DNA of 64,000 bases from positions 1-64,000 of the forward strand of contig JADZAF010000143.1 in the NCBI GenBank assembly GCA_020852755.1. Direction: 5' to 3'. Source of the DNA: Bryobacterales bacterium (GTDB lineage Bacteria > Acidobacteriota > Terriglobia > Bryobacterales > Bryobacteraceae). Shown one piece after another: positions 51,394 to 60,100 of the stretch (positions within the stretch are counted from its first letter, which is position 1; each line of letters starts with the position of its first letter). Made by a program: the position numbers and the translations under genes. The notes beneath the pieces are model-generated. The model worked only from the letters and a program-made list of their open reading frames with translations. It searched no databases and was not told where the DNA came from.

Positions 51394-52626
51394 ATGCCGC
51401 CGCCTGCCTCGCTCCGCCGCCGCGCGCTCTTCGTCCTGCCGGCGGGCGCGCTCCTGCTGGCCGCGGCCGGGTGGATTGCGTACCGGACCTGGCCCCGCGA
51501 TCTGCTGCTCAGGGGGCCGGCGCCTCCGTGTCCGCGGCTGCGGCTCGAGGCACGCCCTCCGGTGCTGCATGCCGCCGGCGCGGCGCTGGTGGCGACGGTA
51601 GAGACGTTCCGCGACGAACTGTACGCCTACCTGTATTTCGAGTACCTGCGCAGCCGGTCCGAGATCGACCAGGCCCGCGTCTCGCTGCGGGCGGTGGAAT
51701 CGGGAGGGGGCCCGCAGTATGAGATCCGGCTGCTGCTGGACACGGACCTGCTGGCCAGCGTTCCCTATCTGGCCCAGCTCAAAGCGGACCGCCTCATCAG
51801 CGGTTTCGAGCTGAGTTACGCCGACGAGACGGAACTGGCTTCGATTCGCCAGGTGACGGCGCTGTTTGTCGCGGCCTACAATTTTCCCGTCCGGCGCAAG
51901 CTGGAGAGCCTCCCGGACGCGCACGTGCTCTCGCCGCTCAGCCGGTTCATCCTTTTCAAATCCAAGACCGATCGCCGGGTGCGCGAACGCATCGAGCCGG
52001 TTCCACCGGAACTGTCCCCGGAGGAAGCGGGACAGGTGGCGGCGGACATCCTCGCGGTGGCCCGTTTCTATGAGCTGCCGCTGGATTTCTTTCTCGGGAT
52101 CGGGGCGATGGAGAACAACTACATGACGATCGCGGGCGACGCCGGCCACGCGGTGTGGAAGCGGCGCGCGCAGCCCGGCGACATCGTGCTGAAGCGGCGG
52201 CGCGGCCGCGTCCTGGTGAGCAACTTCTCCACCGGGCTGTGGCAGATCACGCGCGAGACGCTGCGGCAGGCCCACAAACTGTACTTGAAGGACACGCGGG
52301 ACTACTCGGCGCTGCCGGAGCGCCTGCGGCCTCCCCGGGAGGTGGACCTGGACAATATCGAACCGGGCCCGCTGACGACCTATGCGGGTGTGCTGGTGCG
52401 GCACCTGCTGGATTCCTTCGACGGAGACGTGGAGAAAGCCGTGGGCGCCTACAACGGCGGGCCGGGCAACCCCAACCTGAAGTACGCGGCCGGAGTGGCG
52501 GCCGCGGCCGAACATGCCCGGCAGGTAGTGGAGCGCGCGGCGGTGCTGAACGGACAGAGGGTTGCGGAGACGCGGTTCATCGCCGCGCCGCGAGGGCGGC
52601 ACAGCGTGCTGGTCATCCGGCGGTGA
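51394..52626 (+). CDS. Membrane-anchored lytic transglycosylase-like protein
   Basis: 410 residues from the ATG at 51394, preceded by AAGGAGGGAA. One N-terminal transmembrane segment (ALFVLPAGALLLAAAGWIAY) anchors it with the bulk in the periplasm. The C-terminal SLT-like domain has the catalytic Glu in IGAMENNYMTIAGD and the family motif GAYNGGPGNPN. It should cleave peptidoglycan between MurNAc and GlcNAc. It is convergent with the sulfatase gene, which ends 16 nt away, and divergent from the GH20-like gene. Confidence 0.85.
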   Translation: MPPPASLRRRALFVLPAGALLLAAAGWIAYRTWPRDLLLRGPAPPCPRLRLEARPPVLHAAGAALVATVETFRDELYAYLYFEYLRSRSEIDQARVSLRAVESGGGPQYEIRLLLDTDLLASVPYLAQLKADRLISGFELSYADETELASIRQVTALFVAAYNFPVRRKLESLPDAHVLSPLSRFILFKSKTDRRVRERIEPVPPELSPEEAGQVAADILAVARFYELPLDFFLGIGAMENNYMTIAGDAGHAVWKRRAQPGDIVLKRRRGRVLVSNFSTGLWQITRETLRQAHKLYLKDTRDYSALPERLRPPREVDLDNIEPGPLTTYAGVLVRHLLDSFDGDVEKAVGAYNGGPGNPNLKYAAGVAAAAEHARQVVERAAVLNGQRVAETRFIAAPRGRHSVLVIRR

Positions 52627-52642
52627 AGTTCCATGCGCCCGG

Positions 52643-54040
52643 TCAGTTGTAGAACTCCCGCCGGTGCTGTTCGGCGTAGGCTTGCATCCGCGCGGCGATC
52701 TCGGGAAAGCGGCGGATCACGTTGACGGTCTCGAACGGGTCGGCCTCCATGTCGAACAGGGACAGTTCGATGCGCTCCTGCCGGTACTTTCCGGCCATGC
52801 CATCCCTGCCCGGCGCCGCCACCACCCGGTAGGCATGCGGCAGGTGCAGCTTCCAGCGGCCGTCCGCGCTGATCACGCCCTCGAAGTTCGCGCCTGTGGA
52901 GAAGGGATAGTAGTCGTGCGGGTTGACCGCGCCCGGCCTGGCGGAAATCAGGTCCCATACGTTCTTTCCGTCGATCGGATTCTTCGGCAAGGGCGCGCCC
53001 GCCAGGTGGGCCAGGGTGGGCAGCAGGTCGACGGTGGAGAAGGTCCGCCTGGAGAAGGAGCCGGCGGGGATGCGGCCGGGATAGCGCATGATGCAGGGGC
53101 TGCGCGTGCCGCCGTCGAAGCCGGTGCCCTTGGCCTCCCGGTAGATGGTTTTGCCGGCGTGGTTGCCATAGGAAGTCCAGGGTCCGTTATCGGAGGTGAA
53201 GATGACGAGGGTGTTGTCTTCCAGGCCCGAAGATTTCAGCGTCTTCAGGATCTCGCCCACGGACCAGTCGATCTCCATGATGACGTCCCCGTAGAGACCG
53301 GTCCCGGACTTTCCTTTGAACCTTTGGCTGCAGAACAGCGGCACGTGCGGCATGGAGTGCGGCAGGTACAGCAGGAACGGGCCGGCCTTGCTGCGGCGGA
53401 TGAAGTCCACGGCGTGCTCGGTATACCAGGTGGTCAGCATGGGCTGGTGTTCCCGGGTGACGCGCTCGATTTTGATGCGCCCCTGATCCCAGAACTGGAG
53501 CGGATACTGGCGGTAGTTCCGCGGGTGCTCCGGGTGGAACTCCCACATGTCGTTGGAGTACATGAGCCCGCAGGACTCGTCGAATCCGCGTGCCGGGGGA
53601 CGCGTATCGGGCTGATCGCCGATGTGCCATTTTCCGAAGACAGCAGTGCGATAGCCGGCGGCCTTGAGGGTCTGGCCCATGGTGGCGAACGCGGGCTCGA
53701 GGCCCCGGGCCCGGGGACCGTGCGCGCCGAACACCCGGGTTCTGCCCGGATAGCACCCGCTGAGCAGCGCGGAGCGAGAGGCGGAACAGACCGCCTGCGG
53801 CACATAGAAGTTGGTGAACGAGCAGCCCCCGGAGGCCAGGCGGGCGACGTTGGGCGTGGGATAGTCCGGCTTGCCGAAAGGACGGAAATCGGACCAGCCG
53901 GCGTCGTCGAGAAAGATGATGACGAAATTAGGCCGGCGGGGCGCGCCTTTGGCGAGGCCGGCCAGCCCCAGGCCGGCTGCCGCCAGGCCGGCGCGTAGAA
54001 ACTCCCTGCGGTCCGGAGGATTGTGCGTCATGAGCGGCAT
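52643..54040 (-). CDS. Tat-exported sulfatase
   Basis: 465 residues from the ATG at 54040; an ATG three codons later is an alternative. PDRREFLRAGLAAAGLGLAG is a Tat signal. The alkaline-phosphatase-fold motifs are FVIIFLDDAGWSD (metal ligands) and CSASR (85-89), in which C85 becomes formylglycine; Ala replaces the usual Pro in CxPxR. GKWHIGDQP and FTSDNGPW are further sulfatase hallmarks. It removes sulfate from glycans or other esters. No maturase gene (FGE or anSME) is in the window. The gene is divergent from the Gfo/Idh/MocA gene across 70 bp. Confidence 0.93.
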   Translation of the reverse strand: MPLMTHNPPDRREFLRAGLAAAGLGLAGLAKGAPRRPNFVIIFLDDAGWSDFRPFGKPDYPTPNVARLASGGCSFTNFYVPQAVCSASRSALLSGCYPGRTRVFGAHGPRARGLEPAFATMGQTLKAAGYRTAVFGKWHIGDQPDTRPPARGFDESCGLMYSNDMWEFHPEHPRNYRQYPLQFWDQGRIKIERVTREHQPMLTTWYTEHAVDFIRRSKAGPFLLYLPHSMPHVPLFCSQRFKGKSGTGLYGDVIMEIDWSVGEILKTLKSSGLEDNTLVIFTSDNGPWTSYGNHAGKTIYREAKGTGFDGGTRSPCIMRYPGRIPAGSFSRRTFSTVDLLPTLAHLAGAPLPKNPIDGKNVWDLISARPGAVNPHDYYPFSTGANFEGVISADGRWKLHLPHAYRVVAAPGRDGMAGKYRQERIELSLFDMEADPFETVNVIRRFPEIAARMQAYAEQHRREFYN

Positions 54041-54052
54041 TGTATCTCGCGC

Positions 54053-54082
54053 TTGAAGACCGAGGGAGAGGCAGAGTACGAT
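54053..54082 (+). promoter_or_regulatory. Candidate promoter of the Gfo/Idh/MocA gene
   Basis: TTGAAG (54053-54058) and TACGAT (54077-54082) are separated by 18 bp, giving a leader of about 22 nt before the ATG at 54111. The Shine-Dalgarno AGGAGG lies within that leader. Confidence 0.35.
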
Positions 54083-54110
54083 CAGGAGCGTAGATCAGGA
54101 GGTCCGCAAC

Positions 54111-55340
54111 ATGGCCAAGAGCACCCGCCGTTCCTTTCTGGGAAGCGCGGCAGCCGCTTCCGCGCTGTCCCCGCGCGTTTCCGGCCAGGTGATTCCCGGA
54201 TTCGACCAGACGCGCACGGAGGTGGACAAGACCCGGACCTGGCAGCCGTTCAGCGACCGCAGAATCCGCATGGGGCTGGTCGGCTACGGCGTCTGCAGGT
54301 TTGCGGCGGAATTCGAATTCCAGAACCACCCGAATGTCGAGGTGGCGGGGGTGAGCGACCTGTTCCCGGACCGCTGCGCGGCGCTGGCCAAGCGGGTGAA
54401 GTGCTCGAACACCTACCCGTCGCTCGAGGAGATGGTGAAAGACGACCGCATCGAGGCGATCTTCGTCGCCACCGACGCGCCTTCGCACGCCAGGCACTGC
54501 ATTCTGGCGCTCGATCACGGCAAGCACGTCTGCACGGCCGTCCCGGCTTTTCGCGGCGACATCGAAGATGCGGAGCGGCTGCTGGAGTGCGTAAAGAAGA
54601 ATCGCGGGCTGGTCTACGCGATGCTGGAGACCTCCGTTTTCCATGACGACCTTTACGCCATGGAGAAGCTGTACGCCGCGAACGTTTTTGGAGAAGTGGT
54701 GTACTGCGAGGGCGAGTACTGCCATCCGCACACTTTGGGCGCGCCGGCGCTGGACTCCTACAAAGACTGGCGCAAGAAAGGGGCGCCCATGTGGTATCCG
54801 ACGCATGCGACGGCGTACTACGTGGGCGTGACGCACGACAGCCTGGTGGAGGTGAGCTGTCTGGGAACCGCGCCGTTCGACAAGTCGAGGCGGCGTCCCA
54901 ACAGTATCGGCAATATCTTCAACTCGGAGGTGGGCATCTTCCGGACCCGCAGGGGCGGGTTGTGCCGGATCATCATCTGCGGCTCGCAGGGCGAGTACCT
55001 GGAAGCCGGGCGGCTGCGCGGCGAGTATGCGGGGTACGACTGGCATAACGGGCGGTCGGAGGGCTTCGTGGGAGACGCGGAGGGCAAGCGGAGGCTGGCG
55101 GAGGCCGCAGGGAGGGGGCTGCGGACGAAGAAGTACGCGCTGCCGCCGGGTGTTTCACCGGGCGGGCACGGCGGCTCGCACGGCTACCTGGGAGACGATT
55201 TCGTGGACGCCATCCTGCGGAAGCGGAAACCGGCGGTGGACGTGATTGACGCGTTGAACATGACGGTTCCCGGCTACTACGCCCATCTTTCCGCCATGAA
55301 GGGCGGGGAGACGATGAAGATCCCCCAGTATTCGTTGTAG
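54111..55340 (+). CDS. Tat-exported Gfo/Idh/MocA-family oxidoreductase
   Basis: 409 residues, with AGGAGG 9 nt before the ATG. STRRSFLGSAAAASALSPRVSG is a Tat signal. The Rossmann motif is MGLVGYGVCRFAAEFEFQ and the typical EMVKDDRIEAIFVATDAPSHARHC, DHGKHVCTAVPA block follows; the Lys of the usual EKP is replaced (TAVPA). Periplasmic members such as Zymomonas glucose-fructose oxidoreductase keep a tightly bound NADP. I infer a similar periplasmic sugar oxidation or epimerisation. It is 96 nt before the GalB-like gene in the same direction. Confidence 0.88.
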   Translation: MAKSTRRSFLGSAAAASALSPRVSGQVIPGFDQTRTEVDKTRTWQPFSDRRIRMGLVGYGVCRFAAEFEFQNHPNVEVAGVSDLFPDRCAALAKRVKCSNTYPSLEEMVKDDRIEAIFVATDAPSHARHCILALDHGKHVCTAVPAFRGDIEDAERLLECVKKNRGLVYAMLETSVFHDDLYAMEKLYAANVFGEVVYCEGEYCHPHTLGAPALDSYKDWRKKGAPMWYPTHATAYYVGVTHDSLVEVSCLGTAPFDKSRRRPNSIGNIFNSEVGIFRTRRGGLCRIIICGSQGEYLEAGRLRGEYAGYDWHNGRSEGFVGDAEGKRRLAEAAGRGLRTKKYALPPGVSPGGHGGSHGYLGDDFVDAILRKRKPAVDVIDALNMTVPGYYAHLSAMKGGETMKIPQYSL

Positions 55341-55436
55341 GAAAGCCGGCGTTGATCGCGGCCCGTCGTGCAGGGCCTGCCCGGCTTGACAGGGAGTTCG
55401 CGGGCGTGCAGAGATGTGCGGCGGGAGGAAAACAGA

Positions 55437-56207
55437 ATGCAACGACGCGAGTTTGTCGCCGGCGCCTGGCTGGCCGCGGGCATTCCGGCAGGCGGGCTTC
55501 GCATGCAGGCCGCGGCTGCCGCCCCGGCGCCCGCAAGGGTGCTGGCGGTCAGCGCGCACCCCGCGGATTTCTGTTCGCGGGCCGGGGGAACCCTCATCAA
55601 GCACGTGCGCGCGGGCGCCAGGGCCAAGGTGATCTGGCTGACCCAGGGCGAGTCGGACGAGAGCGCCTTCCTGATCCGCCAGCGGCCCGGCATCTCCGTG
55701 GACGAAGTCCGGCGCATCCGCGAGAAGGAGGCCTTCGCCTGCGCGGAAGTGATCGGGGCGGAGGGCAGGATGTTCGGGTTCGGCGACGGTCCGCTGCGGA
55801 TGACGCCGGAGCGCATGGAGTTGCTGGCGCGGGAGATCGCCGATTTCAAACCCAGCCTGATTCTCACGCACTGGAAGGACGAACTCACTTATCCGACCCA
55901 CTGGCGGACCGCGGTGAGCGTGATTGAAGCGGCCCAGATGGCGCGCGCCTCCTGGGACATACGCTTTTTCGAACCGAACCTGGGAACGGCCTCGCGGGTC
56001 GGATTCGTTCCGGACCATTACGTGGATATCGGGGAAGTGTTCGAACGCAAGATCGAGGCGCTGAAGACGCTGGCCGCGCAGCCGGCCCTGGTTCCCAATT
56101 ACACGGTCTGCAACCGCTGGCGGGGACTGGAGTGCGGGCGGCAGTATGCCGAGGCGTTCGTGCGGTGGGCCCCCAAGCCGCCGGTACACGACCTGCTGGG
56201 CGGATAG
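55437..56207 (+). CDS. Tat-exported PIG-L superfamily protein, GalB-like hydratase
   Basis: 256 residues from the ATG at 55437, with GGAGG upstream. QRREFVAGAWLAAGIPAGG is a Tat signal. The PIG-L metal motif reads AHPADFCSRAGG instead of the deacetylase HPDD, so the Asp used as general base by MshB-type deacetylases is missing while the metal-ligand Asp is kept. The second motif is LTHWKDELTYPTHWR. The pattern of HxADF, RAGG and GDGPLR resembles 4-oxalomesaconate hydratase GalB of gallate degradation. I therefore infer hydratase or related activity more than deacetylation; this is moderate confidence. Confidence 0.7.
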   Translation: MQRREFVAGAWLAAGIPAGGLRMQAAAAAPAPARVLAVSAHPADFCSRAGGTLIKHVRAGARAKVIWLTQGESDESAFLIRQRPGISVDEVRRIREKEAFACAEVIGAEGRMFGFGDGPLRMTPERMELLAREIADFKPSLILTHWKDELTYPTHWRTAVSVIEAAQMARASWDIRFFEPNLGTASRVGFVPDHYVDIGEVFERKIEALKTLAAQPALVPNYTVCNRWRGLECGRQYAEAFVRWAPKPPVHDLLGG

Positions 56208-56222
56208 GACCGCACGGCCGTC

Positions 56223-56236
56223 GCGCCCCGGGGCGC
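56223..56236. terminator. 14-bp palindrome between convergent genes
   Basis: GCGCCCCGGGGCGC lies in the 38-bp gap between the converging GalB-like and smc genes. It could act as a bidirectional terminator, but it lacks a loop and T-tract. Confidence 0.3.
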
Positions 56237-56245
56237 CCGCCCCGT

Positions 56246-59200
56246 CTACGCCACGGCCTCGGAGCGCTGGTCCGGCGCGGGCATCTGGAAGCGAACCGAA
56301 ACCAGCTTGGAGACGCCGGGTTCCTGCATGGTCACGCCGTAGAGGGTCTGGGCGGCCTCCATGGTCTTCTTCGAGTGGGTGATGATGATGAACTGGGTGG
56401 TCCTGGACATCTCCTTGAGCAGCCGCATGAGGCGATCGATGTTGGCTTCGTCCAGAGGAGCGTCCACCTCGTCGAGAATGCAGAACGGGCTGGGCTGGTA
56501 GCGGAAGATGGCCATCAGCAGGGCCAGGGCCGTGAGGGCCTTCTCGCCGCCGGAAAGCAGCAGCACGTTCTGCAGGCGTTTGCCCGGGGGTGAGGCGACG
56601 ACGTCGATACCCGATTCGGCGGCGTTCGACTCGTCGGTAAGCCGCATCTCGCCGACGCCGCCTCCGAAGAGGGTGCGGAAGGCCTCGCGGAAGTTGGCGT
56701 TGACGGCCTCGAAGGCCTCGTTGAATTTCTGCCGGGATACCTGGTCGATGTCCTGGATGGCCTTCTCGGTGTCGCGGATGGAATCGAGCAGGTCCTGGCG
56801 CTGGGTGTTGAGGAAATCGTAGCGCTGCTGGGTTTCCTGGTATTCCTCCAGGGCCTGCGGATTGACCGGTCCGAGGTTGTCGATCCTGGTCTTGATTTCC
56901 TGGTACTGGCGCTCGACTTCGGCCAGGCCCCCGGCGTCCAGGACGGTCTCCTCGCCGGCGGCCAGTTCCGCCACCGGGCAGTTCAGCTCCTTCTGGCTGG
57001 TCTCATCCAGGAACTTGAGCTCGGCCTGGCGCTTCACCAGCTCGACTTCCACCTGGGAGCGTTTCTCCCGGGCCTCTTCGAGCAGCGCGCGCAGCCGTTT
57101 CAGATCCTCCTCGCCCTCGGCCAGCGTGGCGCGCAGCTGCAGTTCGTCCTCGGCCATGCGGTTCACGCGGTCTTCGGTCTCGATCAACCGGCCGGCCAGC
57201 AGGGTGGCTTTGCTGTCCAGTTCGATGTTGTCGGACAGCAGCCGGGCCCGTTCGACTCCCAGCTGCTGGATCTCGGAGGCGAGCTGCTCGCGGCGCGCGG
57301 TGCGCTCGCGGAAGTTGTTCTCGACGCGGCTCATGGCGCCGCGGACCGAGCGCTGCCGCTCCTCGAGTCCGGCCAGCTCCACGCGGAGGGCGGCATGTTC
57401 TTCGGCTGCCCGGGCGGTTTCGGCCTCCAGGTCGTCCAGGTCCTGCCGCTCGGCTTCCAGCTTCTGCTCCTGCTCGAGCCGCAAGCGGTCCTTCTCTTCC
57501 ACCGCCGCCGCGTTGCGCTCCCGCTGCGCGATGGACCGCTCCGCCTCCTGCCGCAACCGCTCCAGGTCGACGCGGGCGACGGAGAGACGGGAGTTGGCCC
57601 GCGCGGTTTCTTCGGCCGCCTTGCGGACTTCGTGCTCCAGGGCCAGGGCTTCCTTCTCCTGGGACTGCTGGGCGGCGCGCAGCCTCTCCAGGGAAGCCTC
57701 CAGGGCGGCAATCTGGCGGTCCAATGACGCCAGCCGCGCCACCTCTTCGTCCAACTGGCGCTGCTTGGTTTTCAATCCCGCCGAGAGTTCACGCAGCTCG
57801 CGCTTGAGAGCCAGGGGGCCGCTACCCGTCTTCTTGCCTCCGCTGACCGCGTAGCCGTGATAGCAGATGCCGTCCTTGAGGAGGAAGTAGAAGTGGGGAT
57901 ATTGCACCGCCAGGCTCTGGGCGGCAGTGCGGTCCTCGGCGATGAAGCAGGCGGCCAGGCGCGGCAGGAGATCGCGCGCGCAGTCCTTCAAGCCGTTGGT
58001 CAGGCGGAGACAGTCGCTCAGCCGGCCGACGATTCCCGTCTCGGGACCGAGCACCGGTTCGGCCGCTCCGGCGGCCTGCTCGGGGTGGACCATGAAGGTG
58101 GCCCGCCCGTCCAGGTCGGAGCGCATCAGGTCGATGCCGCTCTCGGCCTGCTGCCAGCTCGGGACCACGACGTATTCCAGTTCCTCGTGCAGAAACTCCT
58201 CGGCCGCCTTTTCGTAAGCCGGGTCCACTTCCACGAAGTCGGCCAGCACGCCCATGGGCCGGAACTCGCCGGTCTGTCCCTGCTCGATGGCGCCGAACAG
58301 CTTCTTGACCGACTCGGTGGTATAGGCCCGGTGGGAGAGGATCTCCTCGAGCGAGTCGCGGCGCGCCTTCAACTGGGAGGTCTCGGCGCGAAGCTGGTCG
58401 ATGGCCCTGCGTCCCTCGGCCGCCTGGCCCTTCGAAAGGGCCAGCTCTTCCTCCACGCGGCGCCGCTCGCCGGTCACGGTCTCCAGTTCCATCTGGCGCC
58501 GGGCGGTGGCTTCGGAGAGCTGCTCGCGGATCGCAGCCAGCCGCTCCAGGTCGGCGGCAGCCGCCTGTTCCTCCTTGTTGACACGCGCGGATTCGCGCTC
58601 CAGGCCCACCAGGAACTCGTCCACCTGGGCTAACTGGTTCTTGAGCGTGGACGCCTCGCCCAGCAGCCGCAGCACCTGCCGCCTGCCGGATTCGATGGCC
58701 TCTTCCCGCTGGCGCAGGCGGGCTTGCAGCACCTCGCGCGCTTCGTTTTTCTCGACTGCCCGCCGGCGGGCCGACGAAATGCGACCTTCCAGTTCCTCCA
58801 CCTGGCCGCGGTGCGCTTCGAGTTCCGATTCGAGCTGTGCGAGGCGGGCGGCCGACTGGGCCAGTTCTTCCTCGCCCTGCCCGATCCGCTGCTCGATGGC
58901 CCCGATCTGCCGTGCCTGGTACTCGAGCTTGCCGCGGGTGCGCTCGGCCTCCACGTTGAGCTCGGCCAGCTGCTTGCGAGTCTCGGTGAGGCGCGCCTCG
59001 GTCTGGTAGCAGGCGGTCTGAAGGCGCTGCTGTTCCTGCTCGTTCCGGGCCACCCGGTCGGCCAGATTGCGCAGCTCCGTGGAAGCGGCGCTGAGGTCCA
59101 GGGCCGCCTTGGCGGCTTCCCGCTCCAGATAAAGGTAGCGGCTTTTCAGCAAGATGCGCAGCCGGCCGTCGAGTTCGGCCTTCAATTCGGTGAAGCGCCG

Positions 59201-59893
59201 GGCCTTGGCGGCCTGGCGCTTCAGCGAATTCACCTGGCGAGTCACCTCCTCGAGAATGTCGAAAACGCGGGCCAGGTTCTGCTTGGCGCTTTCCAGCTTG
59301 GCTTCGGCCAGCTTGCGCCGGGTCTTATACTTGGTGATTCCGGCGGCTTCCTCGATGATGGAGCGGCGGTCCTGGGGCTTGGAGCTGAGGATCTGCCCGA
59401 TGCGGCCCTGCTCGATGATGGCGTAGCTTTCCGGGCCGAGGCCGGTTCCCATGAACAGGTCCTGGATGTCGCGCAGGCGGGCGATCCGGCCGTTGATCAG
59501 GTATTCGCTCTCACTGGAACGGAACAGGCGGCGGGTGATGGTGATCTCGCCGGGTTTCAACCCGTCCTTGGAGTGGCCGTTCATGCCGGCGAGCCGCCCG
59601 GCGTCGTGGATCTCCTGGTAGACGGCCGGATCCACCAGTGTCATCGTCACCGACGCCATCCCCAGGGGTTTCCGGTCCTTGGTGCCGACGAAGATGACGT
59701 CCTCCATGCGGGCGCCGCGGAGGCTCTTGGCGGACTGTTCGCCGAGAACCCAGCTGATGGCGTCGCTGAGGTTGGACTTGCCGCAGCCGTTGGGACCGAC
59801 CACGGCGGCGATTCCCCCGCCGTTAAACCGCAGTTCGGTTCTGTCACAAAAGGACTTAAACCCTTGGAGTTCAACGCGCTTCAGTTTGAGCAA
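56246..59893 (-). CDS. smc: Chromosome segregation protein SMC
   Basis: 1215 residues from a TTG at 59893, with GAGGTG 7 nt upstream. Walker A GPNGCGKS (33-40) and the start MLKLKRVELQGFKSF are canonical. Long coiled coils flank a hinge (about 500-650). The C-terminal head has the signature LLSGGEKALTALALLMAIF and Walker B PFCILDEVDAPLDEAN. SMC compacts and aligns the chromosome with ScpAB, which are not in this window. Confidence 0.97.
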   Translation of the reverse strand: MLKLKRVELQGFKSFCDRTELRFNGGGIAAVVGPNGCGKSNLSDAISWVLGEQSAKSLRGARMEDVIFVGTKDRKPLGMASVTMTLVDPAVYQEIHDAGRLAGMNGHSKDGLKPGEITITRRLFRSSESEYLINGRIARLRDIQDLFMGTGLGPESYAIIEQGRIGQILSSKPQDRRSIIEEAAGITKYKTRRKLAEAKLESAKQNLARVFDILEEVTRQVNSLKRQAAKARRFTELKAELDGRLRILLKSRYLYLEREAAKAALDLSAASTELRNLADRVARNEQEQQRLQTACYQTEARLTETRKQLAELNVEAERTRGKLEYQARQIGAIEQRIGQGEEELAQSAARLAQLESELEAHRGQVEELEGRISSARRRAVEKNEAREVLQARLRQREEAIESGRRQVLRLLGEASTLKNQLAQVDEFLVGLERESARVNKEEQAAAADLERLAAIREQLSEATARRQMELETVTGERRRVEEELALSKGQAAEGRRAIDQLRAETSQLKARRDSLEEILSHRAYTTESVKKLFGAIEQGQTGEFRPMGVLADFVEVDPAYEKAAEEFLHEELEYVVVPSWQQAESGIDLMRSDLDGRATFMVHPEQAAGAAEPVLGPETGIVGRLSDCLRLTNGLKDCARDLLPRLAACFIAEDRTAAQSLAVQYPHFYFLLKDGICYHGYAVSGGKKTGSGPLALKRELRELSAGLKTKQRQLDEEVARLASLDRQIAALEASLERLRAAQQSQEKEALALEHEVRKAAEETARANSRLSVARVDLERLRQEAERSIAQRERNAAAVEEKDRLRLEQEQKLEAERQDLDDLEAETARAAEEHAALRVELAGLEERQRSVRGAMSRVENNFRERTARREQLASEIQQLGVERARLLSDNIELDSKATLLAGRLIETEDRVNRMAEDELQLRATLAEGEEDLKRLRALLEEAREKRSQVEVELVKRQAELKFLDETSQKELNCPVAELAAGEETVLDAGGLAEVERQYQEIKTRIDNLGPVNPQALEEYQETQQRYDFLNTQRQDLLDSIRDTEKAIQDIDQVSRQKFNEAFEAVNANFREAFRTLFGGGVGEMRLTDESNAAESGIDVVASPPGKRLQNVLLLSGGEKALTALALLMAIFRYQPSPFCILDEVDAPLDEANIDRLMRLLKEMSRTTQFIIITHSKKTMEAAQTLYGVTMQEPGVSKLVSVRFQMPAPDQRSEAVA

Positions 59894-59933
59894 GCCATTT
59901 CACCTCGACAGCCTCGGGGGAAGCTACGATGTC

Positions 59934-59939
59934 ACTATA
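59934..59939 (-). promoter_or_regulatory. Candidate -10 of smc
   Basis: TATAGT on the minus strand lies about 40 nt before the TTG start of smc. The -35 is not clear. Confidence 0.35.
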
Positions 59940-59970
59940 CTAAACTCGCCCGGCGCGAAAGTAAAGGGGA

Positions 59971-60019
59971 TACTACCTGTAGGGCCGTTTTCCGTCAGGC
60001 CGCAATATGCTGGGTAGTA
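59971..60019. repeat. Inverted repeat in the smc/NHL divergent spacer
   Basis: TACTACC (59971-59977) and GGTAGTA (60013-60019) are separated by 35 nt. The spacer contains AGGGCC and GGCC sequences that could extend the structure. Possible regulator site or small RNA stem; no further support. Confidence 0.25.
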
Positions 60020-60088
60020 CCGGCCAGCAGGCGGCTAGGGCCTCCCCTCTCGTCCCGTCCATCATACCGGGATCCGGCCAGGCGGATG

Positions 60089-60094
60089 TACAAT
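60089..60094 (+). promoter_or_regulatory. -10 element of a possible leaderless gene
   Basis: TACAAT lies 6 nt before the ATG at 60101, so transcription would start at or next to the start codon. There is no Shine-Dalgarno sequence before that ATG. Confidence 0.35.
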
Positions 60095-60100
60095 CCCCGC

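Noticed and set aside
52643-54040. Sulfatase inactive because of CSASR instead of CxPxR
   Set aside because: Ala at this position occurs in other sulfatases and the modified Cys85 and Arg89 are intact, so loss of function is not supported.
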